Of a stretch of 37,707 nt of DNA, positions 1-9,635 are shown in pieces. Position 1 is the first letter of the stretch; every line of letters begins with the position of its first letter. The notes beneath the pieces are model-generated. The model was not told where the DNA came from and did not search any database. It saw only the letters and a program-made list of their open reading frames with translations. The translations under genes were made by a program, and so were the position numbers. Source of the stretch: Hirschia sp964351655 (GTDB lineage: Bacteria; Pseudomonadota; Alphaproteobacteria; Caulobacterales; Hyphomonadaceae); contig CAYGPD010000032.1 in the NCBI GenBank assembly GCA_964351655.1, positions 1-37,707 on the forward strand. The letters are read 5' to 3'.

Positions 1-1639
1 CCCATACGACGATCGCCAATCCGTTGGATACGCCTGCCGCCCAAGCATCTCGAAACCCGTAAGAAGTACCTGTTTTAAAAGCAATTTGCGGCGCTCCTTT
101 AGTCAGCACCGAAGGCACTCGGCCTTGGGGAGTCGGTGCAGACTTCAAAATATTGATGACTTTGCTCGCCGCTTGAACAGATAAAAAACGCGTATGTGTC
201 TCCACCTCTTCAGCCCCAAACCCAACTTCCCCTTCAATCCAATTTAGGGGTTTGGCAACGCCTCCTCCTCCCAGCGCCGCATATAGCAAAGCCATATCGC
301 GCACAGTTAACCCAACACCCCCCAACGCTAGCGCTAATCCCGCATCACTATCAGCGCGTTGGGGCAATTGGGGAACAGCCCCCGCGAAGCTCAAACTCGC
401 CGCAAAGCGCGCCGGTCCAATAGCTTCTAACGTCTGGACGGCCGGTACATTGAGCGAATGCTGCAATGCTTCTGAAATCGTAACATCACCACGAAATGTG
501 CGATCAAAATTTTCAGGTTGATAAGTTTTAAATCGCTTAGGTAAATCAGAAATTTGAGTTGATGGCGCTGCAAGCCCTTCATCAAACGCCATTGCATAAA
601 TAAAAGGCTTTAAAGTTGAACCGGGTGACCTATGTCGATTGGTCAGATCTAGCCATCCCCCGGCCCGCTCTCGTTCCGCAGAACCAATAGACGCCAGCAC
701 ATTGCGCGTATCTACATCCACAACAATAGCAGCAATCTGGGTTTTAGCCCCTAAATCAGACACGGCCTCTTTAGCCATTTCCTCTAGCCGAGTTTGCAAA
801 CGAATATCTAAAAACGTATTAATATCAGCTTGTAAGCGCGGCGCACGTCGACGGGCCTCTTCGGAAGCTTGCCATGCAAAACTGGGAAAATCACGACGCT
901 TCGGTGCAGCAGTCTGAGCTGCTTCTTCAGCACGATCCAGAGCGATTACATGCTTAGTTACAAGGCGTTTTAACACGCGCTCTCTTGCGCGAATGGCTGC
1001 TTCTGGACGTAAATCTGGACGGCGTGCTTCAGGTGATTGTGGTAAAGCTATAAGCAAAGCTATTTCATCCGGTGTCAATACATTCGGCTCACGTCCAAGA
1101 TAGGCCCAACTTGCGGAACGCACTCCTTCTATATTGCCGCCATAGGGAGCTAATGTCAGATATAGCTCTAATATCTCTCGCTTACTCAAGCGCATTTCCA
1201 ATTGCAGCGCACGAATGGCTTGTTGCATTTTTGCACTGAGATTGCGTTGTTTTGGTTCGAGCAAACGCGCTGTCTGCATCGTGATTGTGGAACCACCCGA
1301 AACCACACGACCGGCTTTTGCCAAGCTTAGGCTTGCACGTGTAATAGCTTGAAAATCAACACCAATATGGGAATAAAACCGCTCATCTTCATATGCCAGC
1401 AACGCTTCGACAAACGCAGGGTCGAGTTTATCAAGGTCTGCTTTCAGCCGCCATCGTCCATCTTTTAAAGGAAAAGCACGCAAAGGCTGACCATTGCGAT
1501 CAAGCACAACCTGAGAAATTTCAAAGGCTTTGGCCAAAGGCGGTGGAAATGCGAGATCCAACACGCCGATGAGACTGACAACCGCCAAAAGCGTATAAAA
1601 CGCTCTTGGCAAAAATGTCTTTATGCGCTGCATCCACAT
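1..1639 (-). CDS. pbpC: Penicillin-binding protein 1C, 3' end cut off by window
   Basis: Bifunctional class A penicillin-binding protein that polymerises (glycosyltransferase) and cross-links (transpeptidase) peptidoglycan in the periplasm. The frame is open from an ATG at 1639 to the left edge, giving about 546 residues; the last quarter, including the usual C-terminal PBP1C domain, lies outside. A short cytoplasmic tail and one membrane segment (about residues 10-30) lead to the GT51 domain with EDERFY at 84-89 (catalytic Glu84) and GGSTITMQ. The transpeptidase domain shows STLK (Ser341 nucleophile, Lys344), SLN at 395-397 and KTGTS from Lys522. It starts 33 bp after the stop of the alpha-2-macroglobulin gene, the same functional pairing as yfhM-pbpC in enterobacteria, so co-transcription is likely. 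An AAAGGG stretch precedes the ATG at somewhat long spacing; an in-frame TTG further upstream is a less likely start. Confidence 0.93.
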   Translation of the reverse strand, partial: MWMQRIKTFLPRAFYTLLAVVSLIGVLDLAFPPPLAKAFEISQVVLDRNGQPLRAFPLKDGRWRLKADLDKLDPAFVEALLAYEDERFYSHIGVDFQAITRASLSLAKAGRVVSGGSTITMQTARLLEPKQRNLSAKMQQAIRALQLEMRLSKREILELYLTLAPYGGNIEGVRSASWAYLGREPNVLTPDEIALLIALPQSPEARRPDLRPEAAIRARERVLKRLVTKHVIALDRAEEAAQTAAPKRRDFPSFAWQASEEARRRAPRLQADINTFLDIRLQTRLEEMAKEAVSDLGAKTQIAAIVVDVDTRNVLASIGSAERERAGGWLDLTNRHRSPGSTLKPFIYAMAFDEGLAAPSTQISDLPKRFKTYQPENFDRTFRGDVTISEALQHSLNVPAVQTLEAIGPARFAASLSFAGAVPQLPQRADSDAGLALALGGVGLTVRDMALLYAALGGGGVAKPLNWIEGEVGFGAEEVETHTRFLSVQAASKVINILKSAPTPQGRVPSVLTKGAPQIAFKTGTSYGFRDAWAAGVSNGLAIVVW

Positions 1640-1672
1640 TACAGGATTACCCTTTGCAGACGAAGCCCCCAA

Positions 1673-4600
1673 TTAATTACCCGCAGATATTTGCACACGT
1701 CCAGCATCAGAACGTCCAAATATATCAGCTCTATACATGTCTTCCGCCACAACCCCTGGGATCGCAAAATCACCCGGAGTGACAGCACGTACTACATAAG
1801 CAAACAAAGCACGCTCGCCTTCACGTACTGTAAGAGACGCAAGATAACGGTCATCACGTGCCTCAGCGACATCTGGATAACTTAAATCACCCACAAACCC
1901 ATAAGGGCCTGCTGTTTCTTGTGTCAGTACAGCTTGAATTTCAAATCCGGCAGGCAATAAGTCAGCGACGATTAATTGGTGGGTATTCTTGTCTTGAGGG
2001 GTAACACTCAAAGCAATAATCATTTGATCGCCACGCACCACATTTCCTAAGTCTGCAGTGCGGCCATTCATCTTGTAAACAGCCTTAGACACAGACAACC
2101 CTTGACGCGCTGCTACAGGTGCTTTGACAGGAGAACCGCGCGCAATACTCGTCACCCATAGCGGTCCATCACCTTCATTTGTGAAGCTTGGTAATGTACT
2201 TTCTTCATCAGTCGTATTAGGCGCAACAAACGCATCTTCATGAGACATATAACTACGTTGTTTTGCCATTTCGATGACTTTACCTTTGGCTGTCATTTTA
2301 ACTTTGTTCGAGCCATTAGACAGTCCATTTGCAGCCATCAACAAGAATGCTTTTTCTTGCGTGGTCAGTCTGTCAGGTTCTGGCAGCTGATCCACAACGC
2401 GATCAGTAAGTTGCATTACTAAGTTGATATCGCCTTTCTCAGCTGCAAGTGCCAACACACCAGCAATATCACGGCGAGATGTCTGATAATAATCTCCACT
2501 ATTTTCAAACCCTAAGCTTTCCACCGCAGACTTGAATGCAGAACTAGACCGTGCATTGTCTCCAATAAGGTGAAGTGCGGCACCGATTTGAGCACGCGCT
2601 AAAGGACTCTCGGTCTTCTTAAGCATTTCATCGTGCAAATAACGAAGACGAGATGCCTCAATCTTCCCTCCACGTGCCAAGACATACGCGGCATACGCTG
2701 CGGAACGGTTGCTTAAACGCTCTTCAGTGTCAGAGTTCCATCGTGACGTGTAGACATCATAATCATACCCAGAACTCCAACGGTTTTGTTGAGCAGCAAC
2801 TTTTGCAAGTGACGCATACGCTTTTTCAAGCGCTGCATCTGGCACAAGATAACCAGCTGCTTTTGCTCGTGCGATGAAGTCAACGGCATACGCTCCAACC
2901 CAAGGCGTGGCATGACCATCACCCATTCGCCACAGACCTATAGAGCCATCAGAACTTTGACGGTTTAAGATCGTAGAAACAGCCTCTTGTACTTTGGTTT
3001 TGATTTGAATATCTGGCTCTAGCCCCGCAATGCCTGCAAGGTTGCTTGCATATAACAAAGGTAAAGCTCGGCTAACAGTCTGCTCAGTACAGCCATAAGG
3101 GTACTCACTCAAACTTTTGTACAGAGCTGAAGCATCCATAGGAATAGCTGACGCCGATACCATCAAACTCGATGAGCCAGACACCAATCCATTCAAAGCG
3201 TTAGCTGGTGCTGTCCAGCTTTCACCCGGTTGCAATACAATCTGCTCAATCCGGCTAACAGGTAGATATGGAGACCGCACTTGAATGCCATATTCTCGTT
3301 CTACCTGAAAATTGTTGGGTCCCGTCAGCTGCATACCTATACGGGACACGCCTTCGACTGATGCCGAAATAGATGCCGCGATATCAGCACGCTGATTCCG
3401 TGTGAGCATAGCAGTGACGTTTCCATCCGCAATTTCTATGCCCGCGCCACTGGAAAGTGATGCATCATAATTGCCCGGAGTTGCCGCGACATTGTCCATA
3501 GTTACAGTGGCAATCGCATTATCTCCCGGCGCAAGGAAACGCGGTAAGATAACTTCGGCAGGCACATCATCGCGCACTGTAAGCGGTAAATCACCTGATC
3601 CCATGCCTGTTTCAGACCACACCACGGCCATCAAACGTAGTTCACCGTTAAAATCGGGTAGTTGCAGATCTATCTCTGCTTTGCCACTGCGTCCCATGCG
3701 CACTATGCCTGAGTATAGCGCGACTGACTTGGTCGGCACGACTGTTAGCCCTGCGCCTCCTATCTGGTCCCCACCTGTACGCGGCTTGGCGGCTGCGCCT
3801 TGGTTTGGATCAAGTAAACGACCATAGTCATCTTTAAGCATCACACCCAAACGGCGCTTAGCAAAGAAATGATCTGTTGGGTCTGGCGAATCAAATTTAG
3901 TAAGCTGCAAAATACCTTCATCAACAGCAGCAAGTGTTGCGTAAACCAACTCCCCACGCGGACCACCGGTTGCTTCGATTTCAACACTAATTTTTTGACG
4001 TGGCTTGACGATCTCCGGCACATTAATCGCAACTTCGAATGTACGATTAGCAACATCAACCGGCGCATAAGCTACACCCACAGCACGACGCGGACGAGGA
4101 CGTGCAACAGGGTCACGTGGTGTAAATACACTCACCATAATGTATGCACCTGCACCCCACTCTTCAGTGACGTTAAAATCTACCTTCAAGCCTTTTTCGG
4201 GTAGCGTAATTGTGCGGGTTTCAATGATATTGTCGTTAGCAACCACAATTTCAGCTTCACCCGGATAAGGCGGCAAAATTGTGTAGCTTGCTTTTTTACC
4301 AATTTCGACCGGTGTCGATGGAGCAGAAATGCGAACACGGTCTGGCGCTTCAGCTCCCTCTTGAGGACCGCCGCCCCAACCTGCCCAAAAACCATAGCTA
4401 GCTGTTGCTGCTGAGTTCTCTTCGGTCAGGACAAGTTCATAATCACCCCAATCAAGAGGACGCGTAACTAGTTGTGCAGGTGCATCTGCCGCAAGTTCTA
4501 AACTGCCCTCTTGTATAGGCACAACATTACGTGTGCGACGCCAATTCCAATCCCCACCATTGGAGCGATACCAATCATAGTCCCAATCAATACGGACAAG

Positions 4601-6607
4601 ACGCCAGTTCACATTGCCCGATATTTGTTTGCCGTTTGCTTTGACAGCGACAACTTTCAAACGCGCAGCCTCATCCTGTGCAGCGCTGCCGTCAAACTCA
4701 GGTAACACACCAACATACACATCATTAGGACGATATGGGAGGCGCACATCATCACGCACGGCACGTCCGCCCGGCTCCATCGCGCTTACAACAGTGCGAA
4801 GGCGCAATGGCTTAGAACTTTCAATTGTCTCTCCTGCAAGATCAAGACGTAGAACAGCTTGTCCTGCACCATCCGCAGTCGCATCCGTGAGTTCAAATTC
4901 ACGTTGACGAAACTGCTCGTCATGTTTCCCAAATGAGTATCCGGTAAATGCTTTGAACGGCGATGGGTCTACTTCCACTCGCGTCATACCTTCGACAGTG
5001 AGACCAGCACCCGGCGCACCATATAAAAAGCGTACATCTGTGTTGATGGCACGGATTTCATCTTTACCAATCGGCGTGTCATTCTCAGTGGATACTTTTA
5101 GTTCAATACGTTGCGGTACAAAGTCCTCAACGGAAATACGCGTGGAACCGATTACGCCTTGACCGTCAAGCTCCATATCTATGCGCCACATTCCTCGCGC
5201 AGCAGCTTTGGGTAGCGCATAAGAACGCGTTATACCGCCAGCTTCAAGACCTCCCTCGAAACGCCAGTTGGCAGCTTCTACACCATTGGGGGCATAGAGG
5301 CGCATAAACCCTTTACTACCAGACACGGACCGCGCAGTTAGATCACGGATAAGTGCGTTCATCCACACTGTCTCGCCTGGACGATAAATACCGCGCTCAG
5401 TGTATAGGAATGCATCATTGCCATCTGGAGGCGAACGTCCATCAACTGGATATTGTGATAGATCGACCGATGCACGATCTAAATCGAGAACAGCAAAGTC
5501 CCCATTTTGATCATATGCCATAACCATGCGCGGCTGCTGTGCATCTTCACCGCGTAACAACGCACCGGAAAACTTCACACGGCCAAACAGATCTGTCTTT
5601 TCAGATTTCAAAATTTCATTGCTACGCGCCACCAGATCAAGACGCACTTCACGCGCAATACGCGCAGAATCAATTGAACGTGCTGTTACTTGTAGACCAT
5701 CCGCACCGTGATAAGCTGTCAACGCAAGGTCGGTCACAATCAACCAACGGGCAGCTCGAGCCGGATTATCGACCTCTAAAGATCCTTTCGGGATCTCTTC
5801 CACTTTTATATAATAAGCGCCCGGCTCTAGTTTTTTTACAGCACTTGCCAAAGAGAAAACTGTAGTCGCTGCGGTATTGCCTTTGCTTTCAACATCTAGC
5901 TCACCTGACCAAAGATTTTCAGCGACATCATATGGGTCATCTTGACCTCCCTGCCAGCTATATTCACCACGGCCAACATTGAAACCGGATGTGATACTTT
6001 TGAAGACAAGTGCGCGATCCGTTACGCGCGACACATCTATCTTCAATGCGTCAACATTTACAGTTTCGATAGCCACACCATCCGCATCAATACGCGGTAG
6101 GATTACGCCATCCCCTTTAAAGCCGACATAACTTGGACGATCCCCAAAATCGATTGTGATTTTCTCATCGCGCTCAAGTTTACGATCGCGCCCCGAACCC
6201 GGAAAGCCTTCTTTTAGCGTCAAGTCTGTTGCGGCGGAAAAACTCAATCCCCCTAAACAAAGGCGAGAACCTTCAACATCAAAAGCAAGAGAAATATCTT
6301 TAGGAGTCTCAACATAAGCGGAATAATCAGTCTTGGAACTCAATGAGTGTGAAAACTCAAGACAAGCAATTGGTGCTTCGCCTTTAGTGTTTGCGGAATA
6401 GCGCACAAACTCAAAATCTTTTGAATGTTCTACTTCAGCACGCCTAGATTTTTCACCACGAACCGCAATTGCCGGTCCCTCGATTTTATCTCGGGTATCT
6501 TTAGGGCTGGTCGATGCAGGCGCATTCACATCCCCACACGCAGCGGCAACGCTTAACAACGTTGCCATAAGTCCAACACGCAAACCGTTCCACACCCGAT
6601 TACTCAT
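1673..6607 (-). CDS. yfhM: Alpha-2-macroglobulin family lipoprotein (YfhM type)
   Basis: Large periplasmic lipoprotein related to animal alpha-2-macroglobulin, thought to trap invading proteases and protect the cell when the wall is breached. I start it at 6607 (1644 residues) because GGAG lies just upstream; an in-frame ATG at 6631 would add eight residues. The signal peptide ends in a lipobox VAAAC (Cys24), so it should be membrane-anchored. The bait/MG domains fill the middle, and the thioester motif YGCTEQ is intact with Cys at about residue 1173, followed by the alpha-helical thioester domain and a C-terminal receptor-like domain. Length is nearly that of E. coli YfhM. It precedes pbpC on the same strand, consistent with a defence-and-repair pair: PBP1C mends the wall while the macroglobulin blocks proteases. 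The family assignment is firm; the protease-trap role is inferred from homologues. Confidence 0.95.
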   Translation of the reverse strand: MSNRVWNGLRVGLMATLLSVAAACGDVNAPASTSPKDTRDKIEGPAIAVRGEKSRRAEVEHSKDFEFVRYSANTKGEAPIACLEFSHSLSSKTDYSAYVETPKDISLAFDVEGSRLCLGGLSFSAATDLTLKEGFPGSGRDRKLERDEKITIDFGDRPSYVGFKGDGVILPRIDADGVAIETVNVDALKIDVSRVTDRALVFKSITSGFNVGRGEYSWQGGQDDPYDVAENLWSGELDVESKGNTAATTVFSLASAVKKLEPGAYYIKVEEIPKGSLEVDNPARAARWLIVTDLALTAYHGADGLQVTARSIDSARIAREVRLDLVARSNEILKSEKTDLFGRVKFSGALLRGEDAQQPRMVMAYDQNGDFAVLDLDRASVDLSQYPVDGRSPPDGNDAFLYTERGIYRPGETVWMNALIRDLTARSVSGSKGFMRLYAPNGVEAANWRFEGGLEAGGITRSYALPKAAARGMWRIDMELDGQGVIGSTRISVEDFVPQRIELKVSTENDTPIGKDEIRAINTDVRFLYGAPGAGLTVEGMTRVEVDPSPFKAFTGYSFGKHDEQFRQREFELTDATADGAGQAVLRLDLAGETIESSKPLRLRTVVSAMEPGGRAVRDDVRLPYRPNDVYVGVLPEFDGSAAQDEAARLKVVAVKANGKQISGNVNWRLVRIDWDYDWYRSNGGDWNWRRTRNVVPIQEGSLELAADAPAQLVTRPLDWGDYELVLTEENSAATASYGFWAGWGGGPQEGAEAPDRVRISAPSTPVEIGKKASYTILPPYPGEAEIVVANDNIIETRTITLPEKGLKVDFNVTEEWGAGAYIMVSVFTPRDPVARPRPRRAVGVAYAPVDVANRTFEVAINVPEIVKPRQKISVEIEATGGPRGELVYATLAAVDEGILQLTKFDSPDPTDHFFAKRRLGVMLKDDYGRLLDPNQGAAAKPRTGGDQIGGAGLTVVPTKSVALYSGIVRMGRSGKAEIDLQLPDFNGELRLMAVVWSETGMGSGDLPLTVRDDVPAEVILPRFLAPGDNAIATVTMDNVAATPGNYDASLSSGAGIEIADGNVTAMLTRNQRADIAASISASVEGVSRIGMQLTGPNNFQVEREYGIQVRSPYLPVSRIEQIVLQPGESWTAPANALNGLVSGSSSLMVSASAIPMDASALYKSLSEYPYGCTEQTVSRALPLLYASNLAGIAGLEPDIQIKTKVQEAVSTILNRQSSDGSIGLWRMGDGHATPWVGAYAVDFIARAKAAGYLVPDAALEKAYASLAKVAAQQNRWSSGYDYDVYTSRWNSDTEERLSNRSAAYAAYVLARGGKIEASRLRYLHDEMLKKTESPLARAQIGAALHLIGDNARSSSAFKSAVESLGFENSGDYYQTSRRDIAGVLALAAEKGDINLVMQLTDRVVDQLPEPDRLTTQEKAFLLMAANGLSNGSNKVKMTAKGKVIEMAKQRSYMSHEDAFVAPNTTDEESTLPSFTNEGDGPLWVTSIARGSPVKAPVAARQGLSVSKAVYKMNGRTADLGNVVRGDQMIIALSVTPQDKNTHQLIVADLLPAGFEIQAVLTQETAGPYGFVGDLSYPDVAEARDDRYLASLTVREGERALFAYVVRAVTPGDFAIPGVVAEDMYRADIFGRSDAGRVQISAGN

Positions 6608-6791
6608 GGTTTTCTCCATACACCCACTCACGGCATCTTAGAGCGGGTCTCGCAATATTGCCACTACATCCAAAAGAAAAATGTTTCTATGGCAATTGCT
6701 TAGTTGAGATAGTCACATGAACAGCTATTCAGGCAATCAAAGCGATTTCATGAAGATGTTTGGTTTTATTCACGGTCTTATTGTGTCAGGC

Positions 6792-7274
6792 TTATTTTTT
6801 AGGACCGCCGGGCATAATAGGGCGCAAATCATACTTACCCATGCTAACCATGCGATCATACATAACGAGCGCGCCAGCAAGAGACACGTTGATACAAAAC
6901 TTTGTAGGTATCTTCACAATATGATGGCATTTCTCCATCATTTGTGGACTTAAATTGCCAAGCTCGGGCCCCAAAATATAGGCAGCCGCTTTCGGGTGTT
7001 TAAATTCGGGCAATTCTACAGCGTCATCTGTGAGTTCAATCCCAACAATTTGACACCCCCTCGGCAACGCCATCTCATCAATGGAATCCCAATTGTAATA
7101 AGGCATATTTTCAATAGCTTTAGAGGTGTCAGAGCTATAAACAGACCGTACCGGCAAAGCTGCATCTACAGAATAAACAAAGCTTGCACCAAACGCATGG
7201 GCCGTCCGCATCAGCGCACCCATATTCATTGGCTTGGAGATACGCTCCGCCCCTATCCCAAAATAGCCCTTCAT
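6792..7274 (-). CDS. SpoU/TrmH-family RNA 2'-O-methyltransferase
   Basis: Small SPOUT-class methyltransferase of 160 residues that should transfer a methyl group from S-adenosylmethionine to a ribose 2'-OH in tRNA or rRNA. Visible motifs are the N-terminal NMGALMRTA (motif 1), YILGPELGNLS (motif 2) and IPTKFCINVSLAGALVMYDR (motif 3), which together form the trefoil-knot cofactor site. No extra RNA-binding domain is present, so the target cannot be read from the sequence. Its ATG overlaps the TAA of the upstream asparaginase-like gene (TAATG), so the two are probably translationally coupled. The next gene on the strand, the alpha-2-macroglobulin, begins 184 bp later, and no terminator is evident between them. 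Confidence 0.88.
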   Translation of the reverse strand: MKGYFGIGAERISKPMNMGALMRTAHAFGASFVYSVDAALPVRSVYSSDTSKAIENMPYYNWDSIDEMALPRGCQIVGIELTDDAVELPEFKHPKAAAYILGPELGNLSPQMMEKCHHIVKIPTKFCINVSLAGALVMYDRMVSMGKYDLRPIMPGGPKK

Positions 7275-8170
7275 TAGAGTGTCGCGACCACCATTTCGCC
7301 ATTGGAATGGATACTGCCGCGCGCCATAGATCCAGATATAAACGGCATTGCGATACGCCCAAGGCGGTCAATACTTATCAACCCGCCCTTACCACCTAAA
7401 AACAACACATTTTCCAACACAGCGCGTGTCGCCACATCAAGGCTTGTGCGCGCATAGCAAATACGTGCGGACACATCAGCAGCTGCATTTGCACGCATAA
7501 AGTATTCGCCCATTCCCGTACAAGACACAGCAACGCGCTCATCCGCCCACGTGCCCGAACCAATTATTGGACAATCACCAACGCGGCCCGGCACTTTATC
7601 CGGCGCACCACCTGTCGAGGTTGCAGCAGCAAGCGCGCCCTCAATATCCAATGCTACAGCACCAACAGTGCCCGTCATCTTTCGCTCATCTTGATCAAAC
7701 AAATCATATTTGACAGGTGTATAATACTGATCAGGGTTTTCGATGCGGGCGCATTTTTGCTCACCCGCAAACTGAGCGGCACCTTGTCCCACCAGCATAA
7801 TGTGAGGTGTTTTGAGCATTACAAGCTCCGCAACATCTACGGGGTGCTCAAATCCTTTTAGGCCCGCTACGGAACCTGCAAGACGTGTTTCACCGTCCAT
7901 AATTGCAGCATCAAGCTCAAACTCACCGTTTTTGTTAGGTGCTGCGCCCTTACCCGCTAAATACAAGCCGGACGATTCAAGCCCGCGCACCATTTCTTTA
8001 ACTGTTTCAATTGAAGAAGCCCCTTGCTGAAGCATCTCTCCGCCGCTCTTAAGCAGCTGCGCCATGAATGCTTCGGTTTCTTCGTCATGTTTTGACGGAC
8101 CGGTGCTTGCACCTCCATGCAGAGCCAAAGCCCAGACCGGTTTGCCATTCTGTTCGGACTCGATACTCAT
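7274..8170 (-). CDS. iaaA: Isoaspartyl peptidase / L-asparaginase (Ntn hydrolase, T2)
   Basis: Plant-type asparaginase family enzyme, 298 residues, expected to hydrolyse isoaspartyl dipeptides and asparagine after self-cleavage. The proenzyme should cut itself before Thr168 in the sequence MTGTVGAVALD, making that threonine the N-terminal nucleophile of the beta subunit. Other family signatures are ALHGGAS near the N-terminus, TSTGGAPDKVPGRVGDCPIIGSG after the cleavage site (written here as one motif spanning roughly residues 185-207) and GTWAD. Its stop overlaps the start of the SpoU methyltransferase by one base. The start at 8170 has only a weak purine-rich ribosome site. Likely role: recycling of damaged or peptidoglycan/protein-derived peptides. 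Confidence 0.9.
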   Translation of the reverse strand: MSIESEQNGKPVWALALHGGASTGPSKHDEETEAFMAQLLKSGGEMLQQGASSIETVKEMVRGLESSGLYLAGKGAAPNKNGEFELDAAIMDGETRLAGSVAGLKGFEHPVDVAELVMLKTPHIMLVGQGAAQFAGEQKCARIENPDQYYTPVKYDLFDQDERKMTGTVGAVALDIEGALAAATSTGGAPDKVPGRVGDCPIIGSGTWADERVAVSCTGMGEYFMRANAAADVSARICYARTSLDVATRAVLENVLFLGGKGGLISIDRLGRIAMPFISGSMARGSIHSNGEMVVATL

Positions 8171-8502
8171 ACTCTCGTCAAACCTTCTTCGGTTTTAAAT
8201 ACTGAAACTCGAATAGTTTTCTTACATTAATGTGACAAGAGCGGATTCACATTATCCATGCGATCTTCCAATAAATTCATCACAAAACGCGATAATTTTG
8301 CATTTCTGTTGCTATTTATAGTTAAAAATAGCGCGTTTTTAAATCCAACAGCTAAATTGACTATTGCGCTTCTTGCGGCGACAGCCGCTTTGATCAACTG
8401 CATTAATTTTGCGTAATACCTAATTTTGCCACAACCTTCCGCTTAATTGCAGCTCTCAGCTCCATCCTGTTTTGCCCACATTCTCAATTGAAGGTCTGCA
8501 AC
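8171..8502. other. Divergent intergenic region, 332 bp
   Basis: Separates the minus-strand asparaginase gene from the plus-strand lipoprotein gene, so it must hold both promoters. It is AT-rich in the middle. A short perfect stem, GCGGC-GACA-GCCGC, sits near 8374-8388. I see no convincing sigma-70 box pair and no small gene. A GAAGG Shine-Dalgarno for the lipoprotein ends at 8494, which supports its ATG at 8503 over the in-frame TTG at 8488. Confidence 0.6.
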
Positions 8503-9132
8503 ATGAAATTCCGCCTACCGCTTCTGATATCTGCCGCACTTCTTGCAACCGCTTGCGCTTCAACTACGTCCCCCACTGAACCAGCGCCAGCAAATGACAC
8601 TGCGAGCACGCAAACAAAAGGGCCAGTAAAGCTCACCACATCGACAGCGGCACTTAAAGATATATCAGCGACATCTCGCTGGAACGCTGTGGAGCTTCTT
8701 TGGCCAGAATCGCCCTACATGATGCTGCAAGATTCCAATGCATCAGAATCTGATACCAGTCCCCTCATCTTCAATTGCAATACAGATACAGGCACTCTTT
8801 CAGGGTCCCTCAGTGTTCAACCCAATGAGCACTCTGGCAAAGCCGCTTCCTTCTCATTGAGAACATCTGATGGTGAAGCCTTTAGTTTGCTAGGCATGTA
8901 TACTCGCAATACATCCGATGCTGATTCAAGTTTTGTATTTAAAACTGACTGGCGCACGATGAAAGCAATCAGCAATTCCGAACGTGTTGATATTATCAAT
9001 CCAGAGGGACAATCGCAAATCGCCCTCGTGAAGGCTATTGCGCCACACCGTGGTGATACGCAGTTACTGGCATCAACAGAAAACTTCGCTGAATCTCAGG
9101 AAAAACTATACTACTACTGTAATCCAAAATAG
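8503..9132 (+). CDS. Uncharacterised lipoprotein
   Basis: Predicted lipoprotein of 209 residues that I do not recognise. The ATG at 8503 is chosen over an upstream TTG because GAAGG lies eight bases before it. A short basic N-terminus and hydrophobic stretch lead to the lipobox LATAC with Cys18, followed by a Ser/Thr/Pro/Ala-rich linker to about residue 40. The rest is a soluble, beta-looking domain with internal cysteines (one in FNCNTDTG, one in YYYCNPK at the end) that could form a disulphide. It stands alone: divergent from the asparaginase gene, and closed by a strong terminator directly downstream. Confidence 0.75.
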   Translation: MKFRLPLLISAALLATACASTTSPTEPAPANDTASTQTKGPVKLTTSTAALKDISATSRWNAVELLWPESPYMMLQDSNASESDTSPLIFNCNTDTGTLSGSLSVQPNEHSGKAASFSLRTSDGEAFSLLGMYTRNTSDADSSFVFKTDWRTMKAISNSERVDIINPEGQSQIALVKAIAPHRGDTQLLASTENFAESQEKLYYYCNPK

Positions 9133-9150
9133 ATTTTTCGAATGAAACAT

Positions 9151-9183
9151 AAAAAAGGCTGAGATATTTTCTCAGCCTTTTTT
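9151..9183. terminator. Bidirectional rho-independent terminator
   Basis: Perfect inverted repeat AAAAAAGGCTGAGA / TCTCAGCCTTTTTT with a short loop (TATTT region). It has a T-run on both strands, so it can end the lipoprotein transcript (plus) and that of the 98-residue orphan gene (minus). Confidence 0.92.
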
Positions 9184-9208
9184 GCAATCTGGAAATTGTA
9201 TTTAAAGC

Positions 9209-9505
9209 TTAGTTTGGGAGTGCTGGTACTTCATTCACCTTCAAAGCTAAGCTTTCAAGGTGATCAAAATACTCTTCTCTATTTTTAGTATCATCTACAA
9301 GCACATACGCATCTGGAGTTTTGCGCAATATAAAGCGACGCCAGTTTACGCGACTACGAAATATCCATACTTCATCAGGAGTCTCAGGCAAAGTCGCCCA
9401 TCCCGTCCATGGATGATCTATCGATAATCCACGCCACATTTTTTCGATATTGTTGATTTCAGCTTCCGAAAAAAGGGTCATTGCTTTGCCTGTATTTATA
9501 ATCAT
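9209..9505 (-). CDS. Small protein of unknown function
   Basis: A 98-residue frame (90 residues if translation begins at the ATG at 9481, which has an AGG about eight bases upstream). I do not recognise it. It is rich in Trp and charged residues (for example WRGLSIDHPWTGWA and VNWRRFILRKTPDAY), has no signal peptide or membrane segment, and looks like a small folded cytosolic protein. The codon pattern resembles its neighbours, and it lies between a strong terminator downstream and the DUF1232 gene upstream, which supports it being real. No function is proposed. Confidence 0.55.
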   Translation of the reverse strand: MIINTGKAMTLFSEAEINNIEKMWRGLSIDHPWTGWATLPETPDEVWIFRSRVNWRRFILRKTPDAYVLVDDTKNREEYFDHLESLALKVNEVPALPN

Positions 9506-9617
9506 TCGTCATCGAACAATATGTTGTTAGTTACAATATCACAGATTTTTGCACATTGTAACAATTCGTAACAAATATAAGGCGACAAGTCTAAACAAAA
9601 CCCCAATAACGCTAAAG

Positions 9618-9635
9618 GCACATTTTTGAATGTGC
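9618..9635 (-). other. Stem-loop overlapping the stop codon of the DUF1232 gene
   Basis: GCACATT-loop-AATGTGC, a seven-base-pair stem that begins at the last base of the stop codon. There is no T-run on the minus strand after it, so it may be a weak terminator or a 3'-end stabilising hairpin. Confidence 0.45.
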
